Source of the DNA: Sphingomonas naasensis
Lineage (GTDB): Bacteria; Pseudomonadota; Alphaproteobacteria; Sphingomonadales; Sphingomonadaceae
Length of the DNA: 64,000 bases
Direction: 5' to 3'
NCBI RefSeq assembly: GCF_004792695.1
Contig: NZ_SRXU01000004.1
Location: forward strand, 1-64,000
The number at the start of each line of letters is the position of its first letter. Within the stretch, counting starts at the first letter, position 1. Positions 8,950 through 17,986 of the stretch are shown here, in pieces. Both the position numbers and the translations under genes were made by a program. The notes under the pieces were generated by a model. It was not told the DNA's origin. It did not search any database and saw only the letters and a program-made list of their open reading frames with translations.

Positions 8950-10172
8950 CCGCGCCGCCGCGGCTGCGCGCCGAAATTGAGCCGGCGCGTGACGTTATAG
9001 TCGAGCACCGCCATGACGAAATAGGCCGCGAACTGCTTGACCCGAGTCCATGCGCCGGTGCGCGCCTTGTGGATCTCTGGCGTGATCAGTTCCGACTGCG
9101 CGATCTCGCCCTCGACGAAGCGGCGGACATGCGCGGCAAAGGCGCGGTCTTCGATCCGCAGCATCAGCTCAAGATTGAGGAACATGCTGCGGATGTCGAA
9201 ATTGGCCGAGCCGATATGGACGATGTCGTCGATCACGAAGAGCTTCATGTGCAGCTTGCACGGCTGATATTCGTAGATCTGCACCTTCTTGCGGAGCAGC
9301 CCGGCATAAGTGAAATGCGCCGCCCAGAGCGACGCGGTGTGATCGACCTTGGACGGCAGCACCAGCCGCACCCGGCCGCGCTTGCCCGCCTTGTCGAGCC
9401 GGCGCAGCATCGCCGGGTTGGGCGCGAAATAAGAGGTCACCAGATCGATCGCGCGGGCGCGCTGCATGTCGCGCTTGACCACTCGCGCCCAGGGCGAGAG
9501 CCGCCGCATCGGGCCGCCGAGCAGCCAGCGCGTCGCGCCTTCGGGTTCGCTCCACGAGTTGAGCATCCGCGCCAGCGCGCGCATCGAGGCGCGCGGCTGC
9601 TTCGCCCAGCGCGACAGCGCGTCGAAATAGCCGACCAGCCGCGCCGCGGCCGGGCCCTCGACGAGCAGCCCGAGGTCGCGCCACGCATCCTGCTCGGGCG
9701 TGCCGAAATAGCTGTCCTCGATGTTGAACCCGCCGATGATCACGCGTGCCTCGTCGGCAAGCGCGAGCTTCTGATGGTTGCGCAACAGATAACGTCGCCC
9801 CCAGCGCGGCACGAAGCGGCACATGTCGACGCCTGCCGCCTGCAGCGGATCGAAGAAATGGCGCGCGGCGGCATGCTCGCTGCCGAGCCCGTCGACGATG
9901 AGGTGGACCTGCACGCCGCGCTCCGCCGCCTCGATCAACGCGTCGCGCACCGCCACGCCGGCGGCGTCGTCGACATAGATGTAGTAGAGCACCCGCAGCG
10001 TGCGCCTGGCCGAGCGGATCAGCCCGAGCAGCGCTTCCATCCGTTCGGGGCCGGTGGGAAGCATGGTCAGCCGATTGCCATCGACCGTGAAGGGCTCGGA
10101 CCATGGATCCATCCGTGATTCATGGGCCGCGCCGCCGCCGGCGGCAAGGGGCGCGGTCTCGGGCGCTCGCAT
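8946..10172 (-). CDS. Phospholipase D-family cardiolipin synthase-like enzyme
   Basis: The 408-residue protein has two HKD motifs: HQKLALAD in the first half and HMKLFVID near the C-terminus. This is the two-motif layout of bacterial cardiolipin synthases of the ClsB/ClsC type. It lacks the N-terminal membrane helices of ClsA. The likely reaction is transfer of a phosphatidyl group to phosphatidylglycerol or another alcohol. The start at 10172 has AAGGA 8 nt upstream. The frame stays open a further 465 nt upstream, but that stretch runs antisense through rpoZ and is not part of the protein. Another PLD-type transferase role cannot be excluded. Confidence 0.82.
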   Translation of the reverse strand: MRAPETAPLAAGGGAAHESRMDPWSEPFTVDGNRLTMLPTGPERMEALLGLIRSARRTLRVLYYIYVDDAAGVAVRDALIEAAERGVQVHLIVDGLGSEHAAARHFFDPLQAAGVDMCRFVPRWGRRYLLRNHQKLALADEARVIIGGFNIEDSYFGTPEQDAWRDLGLLVEGPAAARLVGYFDALSRWAKQPRASMRALARMLNSWSEPEGATRWLLGGPMRRLSPWARVVKRDMQRARAIDLVTSYFAPNPAMLRRLDKAGKRGRVRLVLPSKVDHTASLWAAHFTYAGLLRKKVQIYEYQPCKLHMKLFVIDDIVHIGSANFDIRSMFLNLELMLRIEDRAFAAHVRRFVEGEIAQSELITPEIHKARTGAWTRVKQFAAYFVMAVLDYNVTRRLNFGAQPRRRG

Positions 10173-10256
10173 AGGTCGATCCTTGTGACGCAGGTGAAAC
10201 CATTGAACCCACGGGACGCGCGCGGGTTTCGCGCCGCGTTGCTCCGGGCGTTTTTC

Positions 10257-10285
10257 TTGACTTTCCACGGGGTCGTGCCTAAGTG
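10257..10285 (+). promoter_or_regulatory. Promoter of rpoZ
   Basis: TTGACT (10257-10262) and TAAGTG (10280-10285) are separated by 17 bp, a good match to a housekeeping promoter. The predicted start is near 10292, giving a leader of about 30 nt that carries the AAGGA ribosome site at 10313-10317. Confidence 0.55.
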
Positions 10286-10323
10286 CCGCCCCTCTCCCGA
10301 ATTCCCAATTCAAGGAAGCGTAG

Positions 10324-10668
10324 ATGGCGCGCGTCACAGTCGAGGATTGCGTCGACAAGGTCTCGAACCGGTTCGATCTGGTATTGTTCGCGGCGCAGCG
10401 CGCCCGGCAGATCTCGGGCGGCGCCGAGCTGACCATCGATCGCGATCGCGATAAAAACCCGGTCGTCGCGCTGCGCGAGATCGCTGAAGAGACCGTGCAC
10501 CCCACGCATCTCGAGGAATCGGTGGTGTCGAGCCTGCAGCGCGTCCAGATCGACGACGAGGAAGCCCCGGACGAGGTCGGCTCGCTGGCGCAGTCGGCCG
10601 AGGCGCTCCGCCTCACCGCCGCCGCTCCGCCGCGCAACCAGAATCTCGGCAGCGACTACGAAGGCTGA
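10324..10668 (+). CDS. rpoZ: DNA-directed RNA polymerase subunit omega
   Basis: The 114-residue protein begins [20 protein letters not shown] and continues with a helix in [13 protein letters not shown], the conserved omega fold that wraps the beta-prime C-terminus and helps RNA polymerase assembly. In many bacteria it also forms part of a ppGpp site. The length is usual for alphaproteobacterial omega, which has a longer acidic tail than the E. coli protein. It is a single-gene unit with its own promoter, ribosome site and terminator. Confidence 0.97.
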   Translation: MARVTVEDCVDKVSNRFDLVLFAAQRARQISGGAELTIDRDRDKNPVVALREIAEETVHPTHLEESVVSSLQRVQIDDEEAPDEVGSLAQSAEALRLTAAAPPRNQNLGSDYEG

Positions 10669-10694
10669 GCCTTCGCGCATCGCTCAATTCGAAG

Positions 10695-10722
10695 CGGCCC
10701 CGGAGCGATCCGGGGCCGTTTT
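10695..10722 (+). terminator. Rho-independent terminator of rpoZ
   Basis: CGGCCCCGG (10695-10703) pairs perfectly with CCGGGGCCG (10710-10718) around loop AGCGAT and is followed by TTTT. It lies 27 nt after the rpoZ stop. Confidence 0.9.
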
Positions 10723-10737
10723 CTATTCGGGCCGTTT

Positions 10738-11418
10738 CTATTCGGGCTTGTCCGCGGCGCGGCCTTTGAAGCCCTGCGCCACCACGAACCACTCGACCGA
10801 ACCCTTGCGGCTGGCGGGGGGCTTGGCATGCTTCACCGTGGTGAAATTGCGCTTCATCTCGGCGACCAGCGCCGAATCGGCGCCGCCGGCGAACACCTTG
10901 CCGACGAAGGCCCCGCCCGGCTCGAGCGTGTGGATCGCGAAGTCGAGCGCGGCCTCGACAAGGCCCATGGTGCGCAGCGCGTCGGTCTGCGGATGCCCCA
11001 CGGTATTGGCCGCCATGTCGGAGAGGATCAGGTCCGGCGCGCCGCCCAGCGCCTCGATCAGCCGATCGGGAGCGGCATCGTCCATGAAGTCCATCTGGAA
11101 GATCGTCGCGCCGTCGATCGGGTCGACCGGCAGCAGGTCGATGCCCACCACCGCCGCCTTGGGCAGCCGCCTGCGCACCACTTGCGTCCATCCGCCCGGC
11201 GCGATGCCCAGATCGACGATCCGCTTCGCGCCGCGCAGGAAGCCGAATTTCTCGTCGAGCTCGGTCAGCTTGTACGCCGCGCGGCTGCGATAGCCCTCGG
11301 CCTTGGCGCGCTTCACATAGGGGTCGTTGAGCTGGCGCTCGAGCCACCGCGTCGATTGCGCCGAGCGGCTGCGCGCCGTCTTCACGCGCGTATGGCCGCG
11401 CCCTCCGCCACGGCTCAC
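10738..11418 (-). CDS. rlmE: 23S rRNA (uridine(2552)-2'-O)-methyltransferase RlmE
   Basis: The 226-residue FtsJ/RrmJ-type enzyme methylates the 2'-OH of U2552 in the A-loop of 23S rRNA using S-adenosylmethionine. The SAM motif is DLGIAPGGW, and the K-D-K-E catalytic set is visible in AAYKLTEL, ILSDMA, GKVF and VEWFV. The start is GTG at 11418, whose GTGA overlaps the stop of the upstream phosphatase gene. The N-terminus has a short Gly/Arg-rich extension common in alphaproteobacteria. It converges on the rpoZ terminator. Confidence 0.95.
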   Translation of the reverse strand: MSRGGGRGHTRVKTARSRSAQSTRWLERQLNDPYVKRAKAEGYRSRAAYKLTELDEKFGFLRGAKRIVDLGIAPGGWTQVVRRRLPKAAVVGIDLLPVDPIDGATIFQMDFMDDAAPDRLIEALGGAPDLILSDMAANTVGHPQTDALRTMGLVEAALDFAIHTLEPGGAFVGKVFAGGADSALVAEMKRNFTTVKHAKPPASRKGSVEWFVVAQGFKGRAADKPE

Positions 11419-12470
11419 AGCCGGTCTCCATTCATCAGTCGTCGCAAAATGCCCTCGCGGATGCCGCGATCGGCGATCCCGATCCGCTCGGCCGGCCAGA
11501 GGTCGAGGATCGTCTCGAGGATCGCGCAGCCGGCGACGACGAGATCGGCGCGTTCGGACCCGATGCACGGCACTTGCGATCGCTCGGCCATGCTCATCTC
11601 GGCGATTCGCTGGCTTACCGCGCGCATCGATTGCGCGGGGACGATCAGCCCGTCGACCACCGAACGATCATAGGCCGGCAATCCCAGATGGACGCTCGCG
11701 AGGGTAGTTACCGTCCCCGAGGTGCCAAGCAGCCGCGGGGTGCCCTTGGGAGTCCGCAGCCGTGCCACGAAGGGCGCGAAGCTCTCGGCGACGCGCGCGC
11801 GCATATCGGCATAGACCGCGGCGCCGCGCTCGGCACCGTCGGCGAGCCCCGCGGCCTCGGTCAGCGAGACGACACCCCATGGCGCGCTGTGCCAGTCGAG
11901 GATGCGCGGCACCTCGGCGCGCGAATCGACCAGCACCAGCTCGGTCGAGCCGCCGCCGATGTCGAACACCAGCGCGGGACCGTCGCCGGGCTCGAGCAGC
12001 GCATGGCAGCCGAGCACCGCCAGCCGCGCCTCTTCCTCGGCGGTGATGATGTCGAGCGCGATGCCGGTCTCGTGATAGACGCGCTCGATGAACGCCGATC
12101 CGTTCGAGGCCTGACGGCACGCCTCGGTCGCTACCGAGCGTGCCAGCGCGACGTTGCGGCGCTTGAGCTTCTCCGCGCAGATTCGCAGCGCCGCGATCGT
12201 CCGCTCGATCGCCGCGTCGGAAAGCATGCCGGTGGTGGCCAGCCCCTCGCCGAGTCGCACGATTCGCGAAAAGGCGTCGATCACGGTGAAGCCGGCGCCT
12301 TGCGGCCGGGCGATCAGCAGCCGGCAATTATTGGTGCCGAGGTCGAGCGCCGCGAAATGGCGCGATTCGGGCCAGCGTGCGCGGCCGGGCCGCTCGGGCG
12401 GCGTCTTGACGATTGGCCGGGCGGAACCGCTGCTCCGGCCACGGGGCATTCTGGCTGGGCCATCCCCCAT
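11415..12470 (-). CDS. ppx: Ppx/GppA-family exopolyphosphatase / pppGpp phosphatase
   Basis: The 351-residue protein belongs to the actin-like ASKHA Ppx/GppA family: phosphate-1 motif in ALDLGTNNCRLLIA and phosphate-2 motif in VFDIGGGSTELV. It hydrolyses polyphosphate or pppGpp; the two activities cannot be separated here. It is shorter than the roughly 500-residue E. coli enzymes, keeping only the catalytic core, which is common in alphaproteobacteria. The ATG at 12470 was chosen over a start 93 nt upstream because the extra residues look like noise; a later ATG after the basic N-terminus is also possible. It is coupled to rlmE by GTGA. Confidence 0.85.
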   Translation of the reverse strand: MGDGPARMPRGRSSGSARPIVKTPPERPGRARWPESRHFAALDLGTNNCRLLIARPQGAGFTVIDAFSRIVRLGEGLATTGMLSDAAIERTIAALRICAEKLKRRNVALARSVATEACRQASNGSAFIERVYHETGIALDIITAEEEARLAVLGCHALLEPGDGPALVFDIGGGSTELVLVDSRAEVPRILDWHSAPWGVVSLTEAAGLADGAERGAAVYADMRARVAESFAPFVARLRTPKGTPRLLGTSGTVTTLASVHLGLPAYDRSVVDGLIVPAQSMRAVSQRIAEMSMAERSQVPCIGSERADLVVAGCAILETILDLWPAERIGIADRGIREGILRRLMNGDRL

Positions 12471-12621
12471 CGGGTTCACTCGCTTATTTTCTCTTCCGTC
12501 TCGGCCACATGCGACCGTCCGGTGCTTGGACGCGACGCTAGCGCAGCCGGATCGGGGGGGCAAGGCGGGGGCAACGGGCCCGAGTCGGCGGCTTTTGTCG
12601 CGTGGCGCGATGCCAAGACCC

Positions 12622-12649
12622 TTGACCGGCCGATTTCCGCCACTTAGGG
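12622..12649 (+). promoter_or_regulatory. Candidate promoter of tRNA-Gln
   Basis: TTGACC (12622-12627) is followed after 16 bp by TTAGGG (12644-12649), about 11 nt upstream of the mature tRNA 5' end. The minus 35 box is good and the minus 10 box weak. Confidence 0.4.
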
Positions 12650-12660
12650 GAGCGCGCTAT

Positions 12661-12734
12661 TGCCCCGTCGTCTAAAGGTAAGACTACGGACTCTGACTCC
12701 GTCAATTGAGGTTCGAATCCTCACGGGGCATCCA
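12661..12734 (+). tRNA. tRNA-Gln (CTG)
   Basis: The acceptor stem TGCCCCG (12661-12667) pairs with CGGGGCA (12724-12730), and discriminator T plus encoded CCA follow to 12734. The anticodon loop CTCTGAC gives anticodon CTG, reading CAG. The T arm GAGGTTCGAATCCTC is canonical. The 74-nt length is normal. Confidence 0.96.
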
Positions 12735-12751
12735 GCTACCTTATCGGCCGC

Positions 12752-13375
12752 TCAGCGCGCCTCGGCGATCAGCTTCGCCGCTGCCTCGCTCGCCCAGTCA
12801 TTCTCCCCGAGCATCCGCCAGACCTCGCGGCCACGCGAATCGTAGAGAATCGTCGCCGGCAGATTGACTCCGAGTTGCGTGCCGAAGGCGAGGTCGCTGT
12901 CGACAAAGGGCGGAAGCTTGTGGAGCTGCGCCTTCTCGAAGAACGGCGCAACCTTGGCCGGTTCGAAATCCTGGCTCACCGTCACCACCTGGAGCCGCTC
13001 GCCTTCGCGCGCCGCCAATGCGTCGAGCGTCGGCATTTCCTTGACGCAGGGCGCGCACCACGTCGCCCAGAGATTGAGCAGCACCGGCTTGCCGCGGAAA
13101 TCGGCGAGCGTGCGCTTCTTGCCGGCGGCGTCGGTGAAGGGCAGCGTCGGCGCGGCCTCGCCCTTGTGGCTGCGGTCGAGCTTGTCGGCCATCGGGGCAG
13201 CCGCGGGGGAGCCGGAAGCCGCAGTCGTGGCTGGCGTTGCCGACGCGCCGGGCGCCGGTGCGACGCCCGTCGCGGCGGCATTCGCGGCCTCGGCTTGCCG
13301 CTCGGGCCCGGATTGCCTATCGCAGCCGCCGATCAGGCCTGCAGCGACGAGGAGAAGCGCGATAGTCGAGCGCAA
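12752..13375 (-). CDS. TlpA-like thiol-disulfide reductase, lipoprotein
   Basis: The protein has an N-terminal lipoprotein-like signal ending LIGGC, a low-complexity Ala/Pro/Thr linker of about 45 residues, and a thioredoxin-fold TlpA/AhpC domain with the redox motif WCAPC. It is probably tethered outside the inner membrane and reduces disulfides, for instance in cytochrome c or oxidase maturation. I place the start at TTG 13375, which has GGAG 6 nt upstream; an in-frame ATG at 13393 would overlap the divergent argH start and lacks a ribosome site. The two 5' ends are back to back, so regulatory sites must lie inside coding sequence. Confidence 0.82.
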   Translation of the reverse strand: MRSTIALLLVAAGLIGGCDRQSGPERQAEAANAAATGVAPAPGASATPATTAASGSPAAAPMADKLDRSHKGEAAPTLPFTDAAGKKRTLADFRGKPVLLNLWATWCAPCVKEMPTLDALAAREGERLQVVTVSQDFEPAKVAPFFEKAQLHKLPPFVDSDLAFGTQLGVNLPATILYDSRGREVWRMLGENDWASEAAAKLIAEAR

Positions 13376-13391
13376 GCATAGCTCCAATGCC

Positions 13392-14771
13392 ATGTGGGGC
13401 GGGCGCTTCGCCGAAGGCCCGTCCGCCGTCATGCGTGAGATAAACGCGTCGATTCCCTTCGACAAGCGGATGTGGCGGCAGGATCTGCGCGGCAGCCAGG
13501 CGCATGCCGCGATGCTGGGCAAGCAGGGCATCGTCTCGGCGGAGGATGCCGCCCGGATCGCCGAAGGGCTCGACGCCGTCGCCGCCGAGTTCGAGGCCGA
13601 GGGCGTGCCCGACGATCTCGCGCTCGAGGACATCCATATGCTCGCCGAAGCGCGGCTCGCCGACCGGATCGGGCCGTCGGCGGGCCGGCTCCACACCGCG
13701 CGCTCGCGCAACGACCAGGTCGCGACCGATTTCCGCCTCTGGGTGCGCGATGCGATCGACCAGGCCGAAGCGGCGCTGGGCGGGCTGCAGGACGCTTTGC
13801 TCGCGCGTGCCGAGGAGCATGCCGAGAGCGTGATGCCCGGCTTCACCCATCTCCAGAGCGCCCAGCCAGTGACGCTCGGCCATCATCTGATGGCCTATTT
13901 CGAGATGATCGCGCGCGATCGCGCGCGACTGGTCGACGCGCGCGCGCGGATGAACCTCTGCCCGCTGGGCTCGGCGGCGCTCGCCGGCACCGGCTTCCCG
14001 CTCGATCGCGAGGCGACCGCCGCTGCGCTCGGCTTCGACGGTCCGACGCGCAACTCGCTCGATTCGGTGTCGGACCGCGACTTCGCGCTCGAATATCTCA
14101 CCGCGGCGGCGCAGTGCAGCCTGCACCTCAGCCGTCTCGCCGAGGAATTCGTGATCTGGGCGAGCCAGCCCTTCGGCTTCGTCAGCCTGTCGGATCAATG
14201 GTCGACCGGCAGCTCGATCATGCCGCAGAAGCGCAATCCCGACGCCGCCGAGCTGGTCCGCGGCCATTCGGGACGGATTACCGGGGCGCTGGTGTCGCTG
14301 ATGATGACGATGAAGGGCCTGCCGCTCGCCTATTCGAAGGACATGCAGGACGACAAGCCGCCGGTGTTCGAGGCGCACGACCTGCTCGGCCTGTGCATCG
14401 CGGCGATGACCGGGATGGTCGAGAGCGCGACCTTCCGCACCGATCGCATGCGCGCGCTTGCCGAGAGCGGCTTCGCCACCGCGACCGATCTTGCCGACTG
14501 GCTGGTCCGCGAGGCCGGCGTGCCGTTCCGCGAGGCGCACCACATCACCGGGCGCGCCGTCGCGGCGGCCGAGGCGCAAGGCGTCCGGCTCGATCAGTTA
14601 TCGCTCGATGCCCTCAAGGAAATCGACGCGCGGATCGACGATCGCGTATATGGCGTTCTCAGCGTCGACGCGTCGGTGAACAGCCGCACGAGTTTCGGCG
14701 GTACCGCGCCGGTGCGGGTGCGTGCGGCGATCGCCGCGGCCCGCAAGGCGCGCGAGGAGGAAGGCCAATGA
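13392..14771 (+). CDS. argH: Argininosuccinate lyase
   Basis: The 459-residue enzyme splits argininosuccinate into arginine and fumarate in the last step of arginine synthesis. It begins [10 protein letters not shown], as ArgH proteins do, and carries the fumarase/aspartase-superfamily signature [12 protein letters not shown] at about residues 273-285. Length is typical. Its ATG is within a few bases of the divergent tlpA-like gene. Its stop shares ATGA with the small lipoprotein gene that follows. Confidence 0.97.
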   Translation: MWGGRFAEGPSAVMREINASIPFDKRMWRQDLRGSQAHAAMLGKQGIVSAEDAARIAEGLDAVAAEFEAEGVPDDLALEDIHMLAEARLADRIGPSAGRLHTARSRNDQVATDFRLWVRDAIDQAEAALGGLQDALLARAEEHAESVMPGFTHLQSAQPVTLGHHLMAYFEMIARDRARLVDARARMNLCPLGSAALAGTGFPLDREATAAALGFDGPTRNSLDSVSDRDFALEYLTAAAQCSLHLSRLAEEFVIWASQPFGFVSLSDQWSTGSSIMPQKRNPDAAELVRGHSGRITGALVSLMMTMKGLPLAYSKDMQDDKPPVFEAHDLLGLCIAAMTGMVESATFRTDRMRALAESGFATATDLADWLVREAGVPFREAHHITGRAVAAAEAQGVRLDQLSLDALKEIDARIDDRVYGVLSVDASVNSRTSFGGTAPVRVRAAIAAARKAREEEGQ

Positions 14772-15007
14772 AGCGGCTGCTGCTGGTGGGAGGACTTTTG
14801 GCGCTGGCCGGCTGCGGCGCGCGCGAAGGTCTTAAACCCGCGCCGGGCCAGGCGCTGCCGCCGGCACCCTTCGGTGCCACCGCGACGCCGACCCCCGACG
14901 ATCTGCTCAAGCCGCCGGTGCAGACCCGCCCCGCGCGCAGCGATGATCTGATCGAAAGCACCGACAAAAGGCGCAGCGACAAGTTCGATCTGCCGCCACC
15001 CAACTGA
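14768..15007 (+). CDS. lptM: LptM-like small lipoprotein
   Basis: The 79-residue protein has a lipoprotein signal with lipobox LAGC (Cys at residue 17) and a Pro-rich, probably unstructured mature part. Position between argH and lysA is characteristic of the small LptM (YifL-type) lipoproteins. In E. coli LptM helps LptD oxidative folding and assembly of the LPS translocon; that role is inferred here from family and neighbours only. The ATG overlaps the argH stop by 4 bp, and lysA starts 9 bp downstream. Confidence 0.75.
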   Translation: MKRLLLVGGLLALAGCGAREGLKPAPGQALPPAPFGATATPTPDDLLKPPVQTRPARSDDLIESTDKRRSDKFDLPPPN

Positions 15008-15016
15008 CGGACAACA

Positions 15017-16276
15017 ATGGACCATTTCAATTTGATCGACGGCGAACTGCACGTCGAGAACGTCCCGCTCGCGCGGATTGCCGAAGCTGTCGGCACTCCC
15101 GTCTATGTCTATTCGGCCGCGACCTTCCAGCGCCATGCCCGCGTGTTCCGCGACGGTCTGGCCGGGATCGCGCGCAAGCACCTCGCTTTCGCGGTCAAGG
15201 CCAATCCCAATCTCGCCGTGCTGCGGTTGCTCGCCAATGAAGGCTTCGGCGCCGATGTCGTGTCGGGCGGCGAGCTCGCCCGCGCGCTGGCGGCGGGGAT
15301 GGCGGCGAAGGACATCGTCTTCTCGGGCGTCGGCAAGACCCGCGCCGAGCTTGAGCAGGGGCTCGACGTCGGCATCGGCCAGTTCAACCTCGAGCTCGAG
15401 GAAGAAGGCGTCGTCCTTGCCGAGATCGCCGCAGCGCGCGGCCTGCGCGCGCCGGCGACCTTGCGCGTGAACCCCGACGTCGATGCCGGCACGCACGAGA
15501 AGATCTCCACCGGCCGCGCCGAGAACAAATTCGGCCTGCCGATCGACGAGGCGCCCGCGATCTTCGATCGTCTCGCGCCGCTGCCCGGGCTCGATCTGCG
15601 CGGCATCGCGGTCCATATCGGCAGCCAGCTCCAGAGCCTCGCGCCGCTCGAGCGCGCGTTCGAGCGTGTGGGCAAGCTCGTCGCCGATCTGCGCGCTGCC
15701 GGCCACAGCATCACCCATGTCGATCTCGGCGGCGGGCTCGGCGTGCGCTACCGCGACAGCGACAATCCGCCTTCGCCGGCCGCGTTCGGCGCGATGGTCG
15801 AGCGCGTCACGCGCGGCTGGGACGTCGAGCTGATGTTCGAGCCCGGCCGGGTGATCTCGGCCAATGCCGGGGTGCTGCTCACCGAGGTGCTGTGGGTGAA
15901 GCCGGGCGCGGTCAATCCCTGGGTCATCGTCGATGCGGCGATGAACGATCTCGCGCGAGTCGCGATGTACGACGCGCATCACGATTTCGAGGCGGTCCGC
16001 CCCAGCGGCGAGAAGTTCGTCGCCAATGTCGCCGGCCCGGTCTGCGAGAGCAGCGACGTCTTCGCCAAGGGCCGCGAGATCGACCGCGTCCAGACCGGCG
16101 ACCTCGCGATCCTGCGCAGTGCCGGCGCCTATGGCGCGACGATGGCGAGCACCTACAATAGCCGCCCGCTCGTCCCCGAAGTGCTCGTCTCCGGCGATCG
16201 CTTCGAGGTCGTCGCCGGCCGGATCTCGGCCGAGGCGATCATGGCCGAGGAACATGTTCCGGACTGGCTGAAATGA
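15017..16276 (+). CDS. lysA: Diaminopimelate decarboxylase
   Basis: The 419-residue fold-type III PLP enzyme converts meso-diaminopimelate to lysine and CO2. The PLP lysine lies in FAVKANPNLAV (about residue 57), a pyridoxal-phosphate glycine loop in DLGGGLG, and the substrate region in GAYGATMASTYNSRP. Length is typical. It is third in the argH-lptM-lysA operon, and its stop overlaps the next start by ATGA. Confidence 0.97.
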   Translation: MDHFNLIDGELHVENVPLARIAEAVGTPVYVYSAATFQRHARVFRDGLAGIARKHLAFAVKANPNLAVLRLLANEGFGADVVSGGELARALAAGMAAKDIVFSGVGKTRAELEQGLDVGIGQFNLELEEEGVVLAEIAAARGLRAPATLRVNPDVDAGTHEKISTGRAENKFGLPIDEAPAIFDRLAPLPGLDLRGIAVHIGSQLQSLAPLERAFERVGKLVADLRAAGHSITHVDLGGGLGVRYRDSDNPPSPAAFGAMVERVTRGWDVELMFEPGRVISANAGVLLTEVLWVKPGAVNPWVIVDAAMNDLARVAMYDAHHDFEAVRPSGEKFVANVAGPVCESSDVFAKGREIDRVQTGDLAILRSAGAYGATMASTYNSRPLVPEVLVSGDRFEVVAGRISAEAIMAEEHVPDWLK

Positions 16277-17031
16277 GCCTCGCCGCCCTGCCGATCTTCG
16301 TGAAGCTGGCGGGGCGGCCGGTGATCCTGATCGGCACGGGCGAGATCGCGGACGCCAAGCGGCGGCTGCTCGAGCGCGCCGGCGCGCGCGTCGTCGACGA
16401 AGCGGCGGCGGCCGCGCTCGCGATCGTCGCAGTCGAGGCGCCCGAGCCGATCGTCGTGCGGCTGCGCGCGCGCGGCGTGCTGGTCAACACGGTCGACCGG
16501 CCCGATCTCTGCGACTTCACCCTGCCCGCGATCGTCGATCGCGACCCCGTGCTGGTCGCGGTCGGCACCGGCGGCGTCTCGGCGGGACTGGCCGCGGCGC
16601 TCCGCCAACGGCTCGAGGTCGTGCTGCCGGTGGGGCTTGGCGGGCTGGCGCGGGCATTGGCGGCAGCGAAGCCGGCGATCCGGCGGCGCTGGCCCGAGTC
16701 GGGCGCGCGCCGGCGGGCGCTGGGCGCCGCGCTGGCGGGCCCGCTCGATCCGCTTTGGGAGCATGAGGAGGATGCGGTCGCTACATGGCTGGCGGACGCG
16801 GCCGAACCCGCCCCGGCGCTGCTCCGCTTCGCTCTCGCCTCGGGCGATCCGGACGATCTCAGCCTGCGCCAGGCGCGCGCGCTTGCGCAGGCCGAGCGCG
16901 TCTATCATCGTCCCGAAGTGCCGAACGCCATTCTCGATCGCGCCCGCGCCGATGCGGCGCGCATCGCCTGCGAAGCCGCCCCCGCCGCGTCCGGGACGGG
17001 CCTGTCGGTCTATCTGGAGATGGCGCGATGA
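16273..17031 (+). CDS. Siroheme synthase N-terminal-like protein (precorrin-2 dehydrogenase family)
   Basis: This 252-residue protein begins with the NAD-binding fold of CysG/Met8 (LPIFVKLAGRPVILIGTG) and covers the precorrin-2 dehydrogenase/ferrochelatase region to about residue 175. The last 70 residues contain SGDPDDLSLRQARALAQAE and a following helix that resemble the first strand and helix of the uroporphyrinogen methyltransferase domain (usual motif GDPxLLTLxAxxALxxAD), then stop. I read this as a bifunctional CysG that has lost most of its methyltransferase half, or a family in which only the stub survives. Activity in siroheme synthesis is plausible but unproven. It overlaps lysA and zntB by 4 bp each. 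Confidence 0.75.
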   Translation: MSLAALPIFVKLAGRPVILIGTGEIADAKRRLLERAGARVVDEAAAAALAIVAVEAPEPIVVRLRARGVLVNTVDRPDLCDFTLPAIVDRDPVLVAVGTGGVSAGLAAALRQRLEVVLPVGLGGLARALAAAKPAIRRRWPESGARRRALGAALAGPLDPLWEHEEDAVATWLADAAEPAPALLRFALASGDPDDLSLRQARALAQAERVYHRPEVPNAILDRARADAARIACEAAPAASGTGLSVYLEMAR

Positions 17032-17981
17032 GCGGCTTTGCCTATGTCGTTCACGACGGGAAGGTCGAATCGCCACCGCTCAAGCAGGCGCTCGGGTTCC
17101 GCGCCGGCCTCGTCTGGATCCACCTCACCACCAATGACGCGCGCGCCAAGGCATGGCTTGGCGGCGAGGCGGGGCTTTCCCCTTATGTCATCGAGGCGCT
17201 GACCGCGGCCGAGACGCGCCCGCGCTGCGATCCGTTCGGCGAAGGCGCGGTGATCAACCTGCGCGGCCTGTCCTCCGACGAGCTCGCGGCGTCCGATTTG
17301 CTCGCCTCGATCCGTATCTACGCGCATGACGGCTGCGTCTTCTCGGTGACGCGCAAGGCGCTCAATGCGCTTCAGCCGGTCCGCGCGCGGGTCGAGGCCG
17401 GCAAGATCCTCGATCCCGGCGATCTGATCGCCGCGCTCGCCCTCGCGATCACCGAGGAACTCGATCCCGTGGTCGCCGATCTCGGCGATTCGCTCGATGA
17501 TTGCGAGGAGCAGATCGCCGCGCGCCACGCCTTCGAGCTGCGCCGGATGGTCAATCGCGTGCGCAGCCAGGCGATCGGCTTTCGCCGCTTCCTCAATCCC
17601 CAGCGCGCCGCGCTCGAAAAGCTCGCCGCGATGCCGAGCGATTGGCTGGCCGAAGACGATCGCCTCCATCTCTCCGCCGCCGCCGATCGCGCCGCGCGCA
17701 TGGCCGAGGAGCTGGAGAGTATTCGCGAGCGCGCCGCGCTCACGCATGAGACGCTCACCGATCTCCGCTCGGAGCAGATCGACCAGCGCTCGCTGATCAT
17801 CGCGGTCGTCGCGATGGTGTTCCTGCCGCTGACCTTCATCACCGGGCTGCTCGGCATGAACGTGGCGGGCATCCCCTTCGCGCACGAGCCTTGGGCGTTC
17901 TGGGGCGTATTCTGGTTCTGTGTGGTGATCGCAGTGGTGATCGCGGCCTATTTCGTCCGGCGGCACTGGTTCGAGCGCTAG
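17028..17981 (+). CDS. zntB: ZntB-type CorA-family zinc transporter
   Basis: The 317-residue protein has a large cytoplasmic N-terminal domain with long helices and two C-terminal membrane helices (about 260-280 and 290-310). The family motif GMN appears in LLGMNVAGIPF at the end of the first helix; the following GIPF is typical of ZntB rather than Mg-transporting CorA. ZntB moves zinc across the inner membrane. The start at 17028 overlaps the previous stop by ATGA; a longer frame upstream is antecedent-gene shadow. The stop lies 5 bp from the convergent receiver gene. Confidence 0.85.
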   Translation: MSGFAYVVHDGKVESPPLKQALGFRAGLVWIHLTTNDARAKAWLGGEAGLSPYVIEALTAAETRPRCDPFGEGAVINLRGLSSDELAASDLLASIRIYAHDGCVFSVTRKALNALQPVRARVEAGKILDPGDLIAALALAITEELDPVVADLGDSLDDCEEQIAARHAFELRRMVNRVRSQAIGFRRFLNPQRAALEKLAAMPSDWLAEDDRLHLSAAADRAARMAEELESIRERAALTHETLTDLRSEQIDQRSLIIAVVAMVFLPLTFITGLLGMNVAGIPFAHEPWAFWGVFWFCVVIAVVIAAYFVRRHWFER

Positions 17982-17986
17982 GAGCG

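Noticed and set aside
16273..17031. Frameshift truncating a full-length CysG
   Set aside because: The next gene, zntB, starts right at the stop with ATGA coupling, and no methyltransferase sequence continues in any frame downstream.
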